Positions 1-8,233 of a DNA stretch of 17,282 nt are shown here, piece by piece. Both the position numbers and the translations under genes were made by a program. The DNA lies in the NCBI GenBank assembly GCA_002887195.1, contig PJAB01001099.1:1-17282 (forward strand), read 5' to 3'. Every line of letters starts with the position of its first letter. Within the stretch, counting starts at the first letter, position 1. The DNA comes from Chrysochromulina parva. Lineage: Eukaryota; Haptophyta; Prymnesiales; Chrysochromulinaceae. A model generated the notes under the pieces. That model saw nothing but the letters and a program-made list of their open reading frames with translations. It was not told where the DNA came from and did no database searches.

Positions 1-946
1 AACTTTATGGGATCGCCCGGTATCAGAGTGTGTACGCACTCGTTCTCCCACACATAGCAACGGTCCTATAGGCGACGCTAGTCGCCCCATGATTGAGAGT
101 TCCCGTGAGATTCGGAGGGAGTCCCAAAAGAAGTTGAAGTTCAGTTCAAGTCCCACTATCAAACAACCAACTACAACCACCAACAAACCACCGTCGAGTC
201 TAATTCGAGTCGGTGCTGGCTTTGAACAAACAATTCAGAAAACACCGAGCGACGCGACCGCCGCGCCACCGCCAGTCTCTTGGCCAGTCTCGAGTCTGTG
301 TTTCGTGTCGGGTAGTGGCTGGTCGGTACCTTGTGTGTCGATTCAACTGACCCTTTCTCAAACAAAGTCCTTAAATGCTCGCCTTGGCGTGTGGACCCCC
401 GTCGTACCGCGTCGTCATCATCTCTAAACTGAAAACGCTCCACACGGCGTCCCGCACGGGCTGACTCACGCGGTCACGACAACCTACGGACAATCCTCGT
501 ACACGCCGCTGTACACATGTATCCAGGTTCCAGCTGTATCAGCATACTTATTCTCTCCGCGAGCCGTTCAGTCGCGATCACGGCCGCCGTGCTACCCAGA
601 CTCGCCGCGCGCGCACATGTGCGCCGCATCCGCCGCATCCACCCACGTTCCCTCACGTAGCAAGTGCGCCGCCGAAGATCACCACGGCCCTATCTGTCCC
701 AGAGTGGTCCCCTATAGCAGTGAGGACTGCTTCCGCCCTACTTCCGCCCTCCTCCACATGTCTGTGGCATAGCAGTCGACCTCCATGTTCCTTTGGGCTG
801 TGCTGTGGCCCATGAGGTTCGGGCAGATTGCATGCGTTGGGTTGCTGTGCCCAAATAAGGCAGATTGCATGCGTTGGGTTGCCTTGAGGTTCCGGCGCAT
901 GGCATGAATGGGGTACTAAAGGCAACTTGAAGAGCGTTGTCTTGAG
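1..946. other. Intergenic stretch with no supportable gene
   Basis: Both strands were read. Open frames here are at most about 110 codons, have no recognisable domain, and overlap one another in several frames. The stretch contains one clear structured element, a spaced 24-bp direct repeat at 822-882 (listed separately). The right end probably contains the 3' UTR of the minus-strand gene that stops at 947. A promoter or a small exon could be present but cannot be shown from sequence alone. Confidence 0.5.
822..882. repeat. Two-copy 24-bp direct repeat, 37-bp period
   Basis: An identical 24-bp word lies at 822-845 and 859-882, separated by 13 bp. It contains the palindrome TGCATGC. The flanks also resemble each other: TGAGGTTC precedes the first copy and TGAGGTTCC follows the second. 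It lies just downstream of the stop of the minus-strand gene at 947, so it may be in its 3' UTR. Function is unknown. Confidence 0.85.
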
Positions 947-2283
947 CTACTTGTGCAAGCTAGCAATTCCTTTGAGCTCCTCACGAGGCCACGTCGCCTC
1001 GCTGCTCTTGTACTTCCCCCTTGCAATCGCACGAGTCTCGCCGTACCCCGCCGTCTTCCCGAAGATGGCCTTCCTCGCCATCTTTCCGGGGTGGCTCTTG
1101 CCGGCATCCTCGTAGCGCATCGACTGGAGCTTCGCCTCGACCGACACAGGGCTAGGCGCTACGCTCTCCTCCGCACTGTCCCCTTCGTCTTCGTCCGAGC
1201 GCGAGCGTCGGTCCACTTCGCCATAGGGGTCGAGCACCATGACTGAGTCGGACGATGAACGCTCATCGCGCGCCGACTGGGGCCGCCGTGCCAACGGCGC
1301 ATTCAGTGGCGACGCTGCCTTCACGACCGCCGCCACGGAGGCGGCCCCGTTGGCAGACGTCTGCAAGCAGAGCCTGCTCGCGCGGGCCGCCGTGTTGAGC
1401 GCCTTCAGGTTCGTCTGGTACGCGGGCGTCTGCTTGATGGACAGGCGCAGCTTGCTCCAGTCAATCCACGCGGACAGGTTGATCAGTGGGTCGGACTTGC
1501 GCAGCTGCTCGAGGTGCTCGTATGACTTGTGCCCCCGTGGCGTCCGCAGTGACTTAGCGAGCGCGTGCCAACGAGCCATGGGCTCCCACGAAACCTCCGT
1601 CTTCGATGCGCTCGTGTCCGGCCCATGGAAGGCCTTGAAGAGCGTTCCCGGCGGCACCTGAGCACCATGCTCCATCCAGGTCAAGCAGTGGCACTCGGTG
1701 GCACTCGGTGGCACTCGGTGGCAATTTGAGGGTACTCGCGGTCATCATCACCTGAGCAACCCTCTCCATCCAGAGCACGTCCATGTTTGTCAGCACGGCC
1801 GAGCACAAGCCACTCGACAGAACAAAGTCAGAGACCTTCTTGTGGTTCGAGTAGAGCGGCAGTGCACCCATGCCTTCGTCCGGTAGCAGGATGAAGTCTG
1901 TCGAGGCGCTGGGGCTCTCTCTTCTGACTCTGGGGTCCTCCCCTCCCCCCTCCTCCTTGATGGACGCGAGAACCGGCGAGATGGGCACAGAGGCGAGGCC
2001 GACCGATGGGACAATGAAACCAGTGCAGCGCCTGTTGGAGCTTACGAGCATTACATTCTTGAGGAGCGCGCGACGCCTGCGCACGATCAGTGAACAGGGG
2101 CGGCGGGGCACTTTAGATCTCGGAATCGGGGTACCAACACCTTCGCACGGGCAGGGCTGGTACGCACGCGTTGGATGGTAAAAGCGCCCTGCGCATGACA
2201 TCGATAGTAGCGGCGTCGTCCTTATCAAGCTCCACCTGGCCGAACACGATCCACTCGGTGCAAGCATTCGCGATGGCCACCAT
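947..2283 (-). CDS. Unrecognised spliced gene, three inferred exons, about 392 aa
   Basis: I do not recognise this protein. The inferred model is join(947..1657, 1752..2076, 2141..2283) on the minus strand, giving 393 codons. Exon 1 encodes an amphipathic segment (EMVAIANACTEWIVFGQVEL). Exon 2 reads through PSVGLASVPISPVLASI and ends MERVAQ. Exon 3 begins VPPGTLFKAF, has a compact segment LINLSAWIDWSKLRLSI, then an acidic serine-rich linker (RRSRSDEDEGDSAEES) and a basic Lys/Arg-rich C-terminus. Both inferred introns are GT-AG and both are needed to keep frame. The start is uncertain: ATG at 2283 is the first in-frame ATG, but the frame stays open upstream to a TAA at 2329-2331, so a further 5' exon, perhaps reached through an AG near 2308, is possible. 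The next gene upstream is also on the minus strand and ends at 2579, so the two could be one longer gene; no convincing splice pair joins them. The 5' intron is less certain than the 3' one. Confidence 0.5.
1658..1751 (-). other. Inferred 94-nt phase-0 intron bounded by near-direct repeats
   Basis: On the minus strand the exon reads GTT GCT CAG, the intron begins GTGATGATGAC and ends GGTGCTCAG, and the next exon begins GTGCCG. Removal joins two good open frames (VAQ to VPPG) that differ by one base. Both junctions lie in near copies of the same 25-bp sequence (1749-1773 and 1655-1679, 21 of 25 identical), exactly one intron length apart. The interior holds a 10-bp tandem repeat. Confidence 0.6.
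1688..1723. repeat. 10-bp tandem repeat, 3.6 copies, inside an intron
   Basis: The unit GTGGCACTCG is present three times perfectly plus GTGGCA. It lies within the inferred 94-nt intron of the first minus-strand gene. Because the unit is not a multiple of three, copy-number change would break a coding frame, which supports this stretch being intronic and not coding. Confidence 0.9.
2077..2140 (-). other. Inferred 64-nt phase-2 intron
   Basis: On the minus strand the exon ends CGTGCGAAG, the intron begins GTGTTGG and ends CGTGCGCAG, and the next exon begins GCGTCGCGC. Splicing rebuilds an Arg codon and gives VRRRRALLKNVML. Reading straight on in the exon-1 frame meets a TAA within the proposed intron. 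An unspliced read in the exon-2 frame is also open here, so this junction is less secure than the downstream one. Confidence 0.4.
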
Positions 2284-2489
2284 CTCGTAGACACGCGAAG
2301 CCGACAACTTGGACGGGCGTGTTCGGGTTTACGCGCTTCTGACGAGTTACTTGGAAATCTCGGCTTCGTCGGGTGCTGTGTTGACGAAGCTTAAAATTTT
2401 TTTGATTGAACGATATTTCATTCGATGAAACGTGCCGACCTAGATGTAAAGTAATCATCGCTTTAGAGATGTGTGTGACCGATCGTGCT

Positions 2490-2505
2490 GTGCACTATAG
2501 TGCAC
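2490..2505. promoter_or_regulatory. Perfect 16-bp palindrome GTGCACTATAGTGCAC
   Basis: A perfect inverted repeat with a TATA centre lies between the two minus-strand genes, 207 bp upstream of the ATG at 2283 and 74 bp past the stop at 2579. A dimeric regulator site is possible. There is no independent evidence for a function. Confidence 0.35.
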
Positions 2506-2578
2506 GCCGCTCTCTGACCAATGAGCACCGCACGTACCACGTTGATTGACGTTTTCTGCCGATCTTTGCGTTATCGAT

Positions 2579-3190
2579 CTACGCGGTAAGCAGAATGTCC
2601 TCGAGCTCACGATATACGTCTTCGTGCTCTTTATCGCTCTCATCCCATGGACCTTTAGGTTTCAAGCGTTGGTGCGCCGCCCCGAGGGCTTCCGCCGTTT
2701 GCTGGTAATGGTTGACCTGCACAAGCACCTGCCCGTGCTCTTCGTGTGCAGGTACGCGTACCGCGAGGACTGGTACGCTTTGGTATTCGAGCGCACGTTG
2801 CACTGGTGGCAGCAGAAGCCTTGCGATGAACTCCCCGTCCCTTGGAGTTCCGAGCCGTCGCTGCGCCTGTTCGAAGCGAAGTAAATCAGAGACGCGCACC
2901 CAAGCTGCGATGGCAAGCGAGCGCTTGTAGCGCCTCTCAATATATTGAGAAAGAGCATGGCGATCTGCATCGCTGTTTTCGGTGGATTCAGTGTTGTCCG
3001 CTGAGATTGACGCCGCCGACAAAGATCCTTTTCCAGACGATGATGGCGACGGTGCAATGGCATCGTAGATGGCGGTCGCCACTTTGGCCATCGAAGATGC
3101 TGCCAGGCGAATAGGTGAGAGCGGCTCAACGAGTGTCGCGTACACTCGCACACGCTTCTTGGGCGGTGTCGAGGGTGCTTCGGCCGGCAT
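2579..3190 (-). CDS. Hypothetical protein, 203 aa
   Basis: I do not recognise this protein. The first ATG of the open frame is at 3190 and the frame runs uninterrupted for 204 codons to a TAG at 2579. The N-terminus has a basic patch (PPKKRVRVYATLVEPL), followed by a Ser/Ala-rich linker with acidic residues and then two more ordered-looking parts: an Arg-rich helical stretch (HALSQYIERRYKRSLAIAAW) and a mixed alpha/beta-like stretch (VPVLAVRVPAHEEHGQVLVQ). The tail is strongly charged (DESDKEHEDVYRELEDILL). No signal peptide or membrane segment is visible. It is divergent from the LRR gene starting at 3578, with a 387-bp shared 5' region containing a CAAGT pentamer array. The open frame extends 28 codons upstream of the ATG without a start codon. 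A potential splice donor near the C-terminus (GTGAGC) leaves open that this is a 5' part of the downstream minus gene. Confidence 0.5.
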   Translation of the reverse strand: MPAEAPSTPPKKRVRVYATLVEPLSPIRLAASSMAKVATAIYDAIAPSPSSSGKGSLSAASISADNTESTENSDADRHALSQYIERRYKRSLAIAAWVRVSDLLRFEQAQRRLGTPRDGEFIARLLLPPVQRALEYQSVPVLAVRVPAHEEHGQVLVQVNHYQQTAEALGAAHQRLKPKGPWDESDKEHEDVYRELEDILLTA

Positions 3191-3577
3191 GAGCGAACAG
3201 CGAGTGCCGAACAACAGAGGTAAAGAGAAGAGCCTGGGAGAAGAGAGTGCGCGACCCGCTTTCAGTCCAGTCAAGTCAAGTCAAGTCAAGTCAAGTAATC
3301 ACCAGTTTTTGTTGCGTCCGCGCCGCAGCGCCGCACACCGGGGAGCGGGGTGGCAAGTTGGAGGGCCCTCACCGGCGGGCGGTGACCGCGGGTCGATTCG
3401 GCTTCGGTCCACGGTCGCTCGAGCGGGCGTCTCGGCTCTCGCCTCCTCGCGGCCGGATGCGCGCGTTGGTCGGCGCCATATCCGCAATTTCTGTTAGGGT
3501 AGCCAGCCCCTTGGGGTTTCTGAGGCATGGGGGGGAAATGAGCTTGTAAGCAGATCCAAGAATTTCTGGGGAGATGA
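3191..3577. other. Divergent intergenic region between minus and plus genes
   Basis: This 387-bp stretch separates two divergently oriented genes and probably holds both 5' UTRs and promoters. It contains the CAAGT array at 3262-3296 and then a GC-rich tract. I see no obvious TATA box or convincing ORF; the overlapping open frames on both strands look like composition shadows. Confidence 0.5.
3262..3296. repeat. CAAGT pentanucleotide array with a CCAGT variant unit
   Basis: Reading the plus strand there is TCAGT, CCAGT, then five perfect CAAGT units. The same variant-then-array pattern occurs in opposite orientation at 12292-12316. It lies 72 bp upstream of the ATG at 3190 on one side and 281 bp upstream of the ATG at 3578 on the other. 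Confidence 0.9.
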
Positions 3578-5900
3578 ATGAACTCTGTCCACATTTCCCC
3601 GTCGGGCACCGCGCTGCCATGGAAGCCATCCATTCAAGTCGCCCTCTGTTACGTAATCCAGGCCGTACTGCTCATTACTCTCATCGGGCCCATCGTCCTC
3701 CCTATTCTGCTCATCGTTTTTGTGCCTCTATTTGTGTTCGGGGCGCACCTCTTCTTGCATGACTTGTTCGCGATACCCCGCGCGGTCCACTTGTGCATCC
3801 TGCCCGTGACCCTGATCATGGGCATCGTGAGTGCAATCATATTTGGTGTGGAGATTATCTACCTCCCACTCTCGCTCTTGTGCCTGACCGTCGGCATCAG
3901 GCTGTGCTCCTGCTGTGGCATTCCCTCATCAGAGCCGTCCCCATCGCTTCGCGAGGCGGCACTCTCACACCCGAGAGGTACGAGCCCTGCCGTCTCCTCC
4001 GAAGAAGCGCAGGCGGCTGCGCAGCGCTACCTCGGGCACGATGCGGTCTGGGCAGCGCTCGAACACGTCACAGAACAAGGCGAGCGGCCGGTGCGTCTGG
4101 TGCGCCTGTCTTGGTTGCTCGCGCTCGGCGATCCAAAAAGCAGCGAGCACAAAAAATACGACGGCGTGCTGCCGCGGAGGCAGGAGCTGCCTGACGCCGC
4201 CTTCATCGGCGTCGACGAGCTGCGGAAGATCTCACGGCAGGCGAAGCGAGGCGTGGACTTTTATTCGTTTTTCGAGATGTCTGTGCTCGAGATGCAGCTC
4301 GGTGAAGGTAATCAGTTCAATCGCGCGTTGCGCGTGCTCTTCCAGTTCTTATCGTGCAAGTTTGTCAAGCGCAACGTCGACGACCTGCTGCCTATTGTCG
4401 CCGTCTCCTAGTAGACGTCACGGCGCGCCGAACGCCCACGCTCCTGCAGCGCAATCACCCTCGTTGTGTCGATGCCGTCGCCCACCACTCACCCGTTCCG
4501 CGTGCCCCGCGTTCACTCGCAGTTGCTGGCTGGAGCCGAAGCACCCGGACTGCGAGGGTGAGCAGCTTCGGCTGCTGTGCCAACGGCTGAAGACCCTCTT
4601 CCCAAGCTTCGGGGTGCTGCGCCGCTCTGGGCTGCTCGGCGTGTGCCAAGCCTACGGCTTCCGCGACATGGGTGTCTTCTTCGACTGGGCCTCGCTCTTT
4701 CAGAAGGATCCGAGGCTGTGGACTTCGGCCGAGCTCGTCGCCGAAGAGAAGCGTACCGAAGACGAACGAAGCGCGGCCAAGAGCTACCACGACAGCCGAA
4801 CGGAGGCGCATGCCCAGGCGACGAAATTCGCACTCGAGCACACGATGGACTTGTGGTACGCGCACTCCAAGACGACGGTCGTTCTGCTCACCGAGCTGCC
4901 CAAGAAGCTGCCGGAATCATTCGATAAAGAACGCACGTACGAAAGCCGCGGCTGGACGACGTTCGAACGGTGCTCTGCGGAGCTCGGCAAGACGGTCACC
5001 CTTCAGCAGGCGGGTTGGACCCTCATCATCGACCTCGGCAAGCAGCGTGCAGCACTTCGCAGGCTGCCGACAACGCCCGAGCGGATGGGAGAGCTCCTCC
5101 AGGAGCGCAGTTTCACCAATGGCGCCGACAAGGCGCAGGTGCTTGAACTGTACAATAAGACGGCACGCGCCGTCCTCGGTGGCGTCAAGGAACTTTCTTT
5201 CTTCGGCATGCCCTTCGACCCTAAGGACCCGTGGCGCGCGCCGGAGCGGCTCGGCCTGGCGCTCAACTTTTGCGTCAACCTGAAGAAGCTCGACCTCAAC
5301 TTTACCGGCCTCACCGATGAGCATCTCAAATCCATCAGCGGCGTCCTCTCCAAAGGCGCTCTGCCCCAGCTCGAGATCCTCTTCCTCGGGTTCAACCGCC
5401 TCGGCCCACGCGGCGTCGAGGCCCTCGGCAGCGCGCTGATCAGCGGCGTCGCGCCAGGCCTCAAGGTGATGATCGTCATCGGCAACGACTTTGGCGACGC
5501 GGGCCTGCAATCCTTCGCGGCCTTCATCGCCATGGGCATGGCGCCCGAGCTGCAGTTGGTCGATCTGTTCGGCAACGACATTGGCGATGCAGGCGCCGTT
5601 GCCCTTGCAGACGCGGTGCGGCTGCGGCTGGCGAGCGGCGAGTGCAAAGTCGGAACCTTTTTCCAGTGTGGTTTAAACCACGTGGGCATGCGCGGTCGCT
5701 TGGCGCTCTCTGCTGCGGTCAAGATCAAGAACCGTGCGCCGGACTTCCTGCAATTCCATCAGTCCAACTTCATGAACGCCCTCTATCCGCGCGGCGTCAC
5801 AGAGGGTTGCAAGCGGTCCTTCAGGCACAAAGCGTACTCGTACCTCCACGTGGAGTACCACCACGCGCGAAGCAATAGCGAAGCAAGCGCGATCTTATAA
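3578..5900 (+). CDS. Multi-pass membrane protein with protist SYCW/FFDWASLFQK domain and C-terminal LRRs, 736 aa
   Basis: The spliced model join(3578..4410, 4523..5900) gives 737 codons ending in TAA. Residues about 20-112 are very hydrophobic and could form three or four membrane helices, followed by Cys-rich LCSCCG. Residues 198-205 are LPRRQELP. The splice creates VAVSYCWLEPKHPD (about 274-287). Downstream are VFFDWASLFQK (about 329-339), WYAHSKTTVVLLTELP (about 389-404) and SRGWTTFERC (about 419-428). From memory, this motif order matches an uncharacterised domain common in haptophytes, dinoflagellates and other algae; its spacing faintly recalls TIR/HET-type folds, which is only inference. 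Residues about 530-670 hold ribonuclease-inhibitor-type leucine-rich repeats (LEILFLGFNRLGPRGVEALG, then VMIVIGNDFGDAGLQSF and LVDLFGNDIGDAGAVALADA). The LRRs likely bind a ligand or partner. An ATG four bases upstream at 3574 is in another frame. No signal peptide is separate from the first membrane helix. Function is unknown; a membrane-linked sensor is a guess. Confidence 0.85.
4411..4522 (+). other. Inferred 112-nt phase-2 intron with an in-frame stop across the donor
   Basis: Exon 1 ends GTC TCC TA and the intron starts GTAGAC, so unspliced RNA reads TAG at the junction. The intron ends CACTCGCAG and exon 2 begins TTGCTGG. Splicing turns TA plus T into Tyr and produces VSYCWLEPKHPD, a motif I associate with this domain. 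The two exons are in different frames and 112 is not a multiple of three, so splicing is required to make the full protein. Confidence 0.8.
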
Positions 5901-6847
5901 TGGATGCGCAGGCGGTTGGGATAGTGATCGTCGAATCCAGACGAAAATTTAATATGAGAGTCCCGATCCTGGTACGTTTCGCTACCGGACCGGCCACGGG
6001 TCCGACTCCGAGTGTTCAGTGTACTTCTAAAGTTGTATACACTATACTCTACAGTAACTCTACATTTTAGAGATTAGTAGCATGCAGTTGCACTGGCCAC
6101 TGCGTCAATTCGTCATTGCAAAATTTGCATCTGCCCCAGTGTCGTCCCGACGTCGCAGGCAGAGCCAGAGGCACGTCCAGGCGCGCTCGCTTCCTCGCAT
6201 CGGCCAGGTCGCACCGCGTGCCACGCGCCGGCCGTGCGGTATTATACCGAGACACAACTTATAAGTAACTTTTAACTCTTAATAAGGTACACACGCTACA
6301 CAGCTTGGAAGGGGGCGAGCGCATGGGAAAGCATCCCCGTGTTGCCGCCGCCTAGCCGCCGCCTCATGTTGCCGCTACCCATGTCATTGCCGCCAGGGCG
6401 AGCCGACGCGCACCGGCACCCACACGAGACACGACAGCGGGAAAGTCGACAGACAAACAACATACTCAGAAAAGTTAGTCGGCAGGGCCCGTGTTTTCTT
6501 TCACTTTGGGCGGCAGGGCCCGTCCGCCCCGCCGCTGCCGACGCTCGCACCGCGAGCGACGGTCTCAGAGACCCGCGCGATTCACGCGCGAGCGTCACAC
6601 CATTGCGGCTGAGTCATCGCACGTTTCACACGCGCCCACCCCAGTCAGTCCGCCAGCACACCACCGGACTCGGCGCCTCTTAGCGCCAGCCTCGTCGAGC
6701 GGCAGTCGCGGCGCCGGCGCTTACCACCAGTCCCTTTCTGCCGCCCTTGCCGCCAACGCTTGTTCCCACCACAGAAGCCCACACGGTGAGTCAGCCTAGT
6801 AATGGTAGTAGTTACTGGTATCAGACCGTCGGCTGCGCAATGCCTGG
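5901..6847. other. Intergenic stretch between convergent genes
   Basis: This 947-bp stretch lies between the stop of the LRR gene and the stop of the minus-strand MGCC gene, so it should hold two 3' UTRs. Around 5941-6070 it is more AT-rich (for example GTATACACTATACTC). From 6300 to 6750 it is GC-rich with open frames in several phases that resemble no protein. I see no RNA gene or element. Confidence 0.5.
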
Positions 6848-8233
6848 CTACATCGGCTGCGCCATGACCGGCTGCATCACCATGCCCTGCGGCTGCATCA
6901 TCATGCCCGGCTGCGGCTGCATCATCATGCCCTGCTGCGGCTGCATCATCCCAGGCTGCATCATCCCAGGCTGCATCATGCCGGGCTGCATCATCCCAGG
7001 CTGCATCATGCCGGGCTGCATCATCCCAGGCTGCATCATGCCGGGCTGCATCATCCCAGGCTGCATCATGCCAGGCTGCATCATCCCAGGCTGCATCATG
7101 CCTTGCTGCATCATGCCGGGCTGCACCATCCCGGGCTGCATCATGCCCATCCCCATCCCCATACCCGGCTGTACGGCCATCGGAGACTGCGCGAATGGAA
7201 TGAGGTTCGACTGCGGCATCACGAAGGCGGCGACCTGCTGCGCGAAGACAGGCGGAGGCGGCGCCGGGTAGGAGAACTTCTGCTCGAAGCTCCGCTCGTC
7301 CATCCCGATAAAGTTGGAGAAGCCAGGGTGCATGCCCAGGCTCATGTGGCGCTCACACTGGCTCTTGGCCCCGCTGTTGAACTCGTCAGGGTCGAGCTTG
7401 CACGAGATGGCGTACGCTGCGAGGATGGTCGAGATGGGGTCGGAGTTGGGGTAGGACGTGATCGTGCAGTTCGATCCGCCGTCGCTCTCCACGTTGAACA
7501 GCGGCGTGTTCGGATCGAATGCATTGGCCGCGGTGAAATGCAGTTTGCTCGATTTGAAGAAGCCGCGGCCCTCCTTACGGTACGTGATCTGCATCGGGCA
7601 GTTGAAGACGTTGAACTTGTACCGGAAGCCGTTGGTTTTGCAATTGACGGTGCGGCGCGTCTCTTGCCGCGCGGTTCGATTGCCGTTCTGGTCCGTATCG
7701 TACACTGTGACCTGCTCCTCGTGCTCGTACCACGTGCCACTGCCAGTGACGTCGAGCCATCCAATCTGCTTCGTCTGCTCGTGGTCCGCGAACAAGATGG
7801 CGCGCTTTGAGTACGTCCACACCGCCCAGAGCGTCCTGTCCTTGGTGATGCCGAAATCGATGTCTTTGTCCCAAATGTCCAGGAAGGGCCGAAGGGAAAT
7901 GTCACGGTCAGCACCCGCAATCTGGAAACTGAAGGCGTCCCACTCGCCCTTGATGTTGACCGCGCCGAGCGTGGTGGACGCGGGCTTACCTTCGGCATCC
8001 ACCTGACCTGGCGCGCGGTGCTTGAGGTAGTATGTGTACCCTGCGTCAAACATGCCTCCCACGGCATCCAGCAACATCCACGTCTTCTCTTGTTCGCCGT
8101 CCCCGACGTTTACGTTGTAGTCGGCCGAAAAAATACCCTTGCTCTTGAGCGTGACCTTTAGCGGGACGCCCCACTGGGGAGGCGGAATGTCGCTTTCGGC
8201 AGCGTTCGCCTCGCCACTCATGCAGCAACCCAT
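6848..8233 (-). CDS. MGCC lipid-anchored protein, possible tubby/LURP/scramblase-like domain, MMQPG repeat tail, 461 aa
   Basis: One uninterrupted frame runs from ATG at 8233 to TAG at 6848-6850. The N-terminus MGCCMSGE fits N-myristoylation at Gly2 and palmitoylation at Cys3 and Cys4, so the protein is probably held on the cytosolic face of a membrane. Residues about 20-300 look like one beta-rich globular domain, with strands such as WGVPLKVTLKSKGIFSADYN and TLWAVWTYSKRAILFADH, and a late hydrophobic helix ISTILAAYAISCKLDPDEF. That order is compatible with the tubby-C/LURP-one/phospholipid scramblase superfold, but no diagnostic motif is certain. A Pro patch (APPPPVF) follows, then from about residue 350 a Met/Gln/Pro/Gly tail containing about 13 five-residue units, mostly MMQPG. 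No intron is needed. The nearest upstream genes are two EF-hand proteins on the same strand. Function is unknown. Confidence 0.85.
   Translation of the reverse strand: MGCCMSGEANAAESDIPPPQWGVPLKVTLKSKGIFSADYNVNVGDGEQEKTWMLLDAVGGMFDAGYTYYLKHRAPGQVDAEGKPASTTLGAVNIKGEWDAFSFQIAGADRDISLRPFLDIWDKDIDFGITKDRTLWAVWTYSKRAILFADHEQTKQIGWLDVTGSGTWYEHEEQVTVYDTDQNGNRTARQETRRTVNCKTNGFRYKFNVFNCPMQITYRKEGRGFFKSSKLHFTAANAFDPNTPLFNVESDGGSNCTITSYPNSDPISTILAAYAISCKLDPDEFNSGAKSQCERHMSLGMHPGFSNFIGMDERSFEQKFSYPAPPPPVFAQQVAAFVMPQSNLIPFAQSPMAVQPGMGMGMGMMQPGMVQPGMMQQGMMQPGMMQPGMMQPGMMQPGMMQPGMMQPGMMQPGMMQPGMMQPGMMQPGMMQPQQGMMMQPQPGMMMQPQGMVMQPVMAQPM
6941..7135 (-). repeat. 15-bp coding tandem repeat, 13 units, with 30-bp higher-order alternation
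   Basis: The plus-strand units are CTGCATCATCCCAGG and CTGCATCATGCCGGG. From the second to about the ninth they alternate, giving a 30-bp higher-order period, although both encode the same five residues on the minus strand (MMQPG). Units towards the right end are diverged (CCTTG, CACCATCCC). The phase is kept with the reading frame, so units can be gained or lost without frameshift. Confidence 0.9.

Noticed and set aside
3262..3296. CAAGT array considered as a telomere remnant
   Set aside because: The pentamer does not match the TTAGGG-type repeats expected at most algal telomeres, and the array is only about five perfect units between two genes.
3915..4522. Leftward extension of the second LRR-gene exon frame over exon 1
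   Set aside because: Its residues are Ser/Arg/Cys-rich without order, and the other frame there gives membrane helices and the LPRRQELP motif. Splicing at 4410/4523 explains both frames.
6941..7135. Regular repeat array that could be mistaken for CRISPR
   Set aside because: Units are 15 bp, contiguous, without spacers, and encode a peptide repeat in frame.
6747..7271. Plus-strand Cys-rich frame with repeated CIMPGCIIPG units, resembling a Cys-repeat protein
   Set aside because: It is the complement of the MMQPG repeat. The minus frame continues into a 350-residue ordered domain with a proper start, while the plus frame has no domain outside the repeat.
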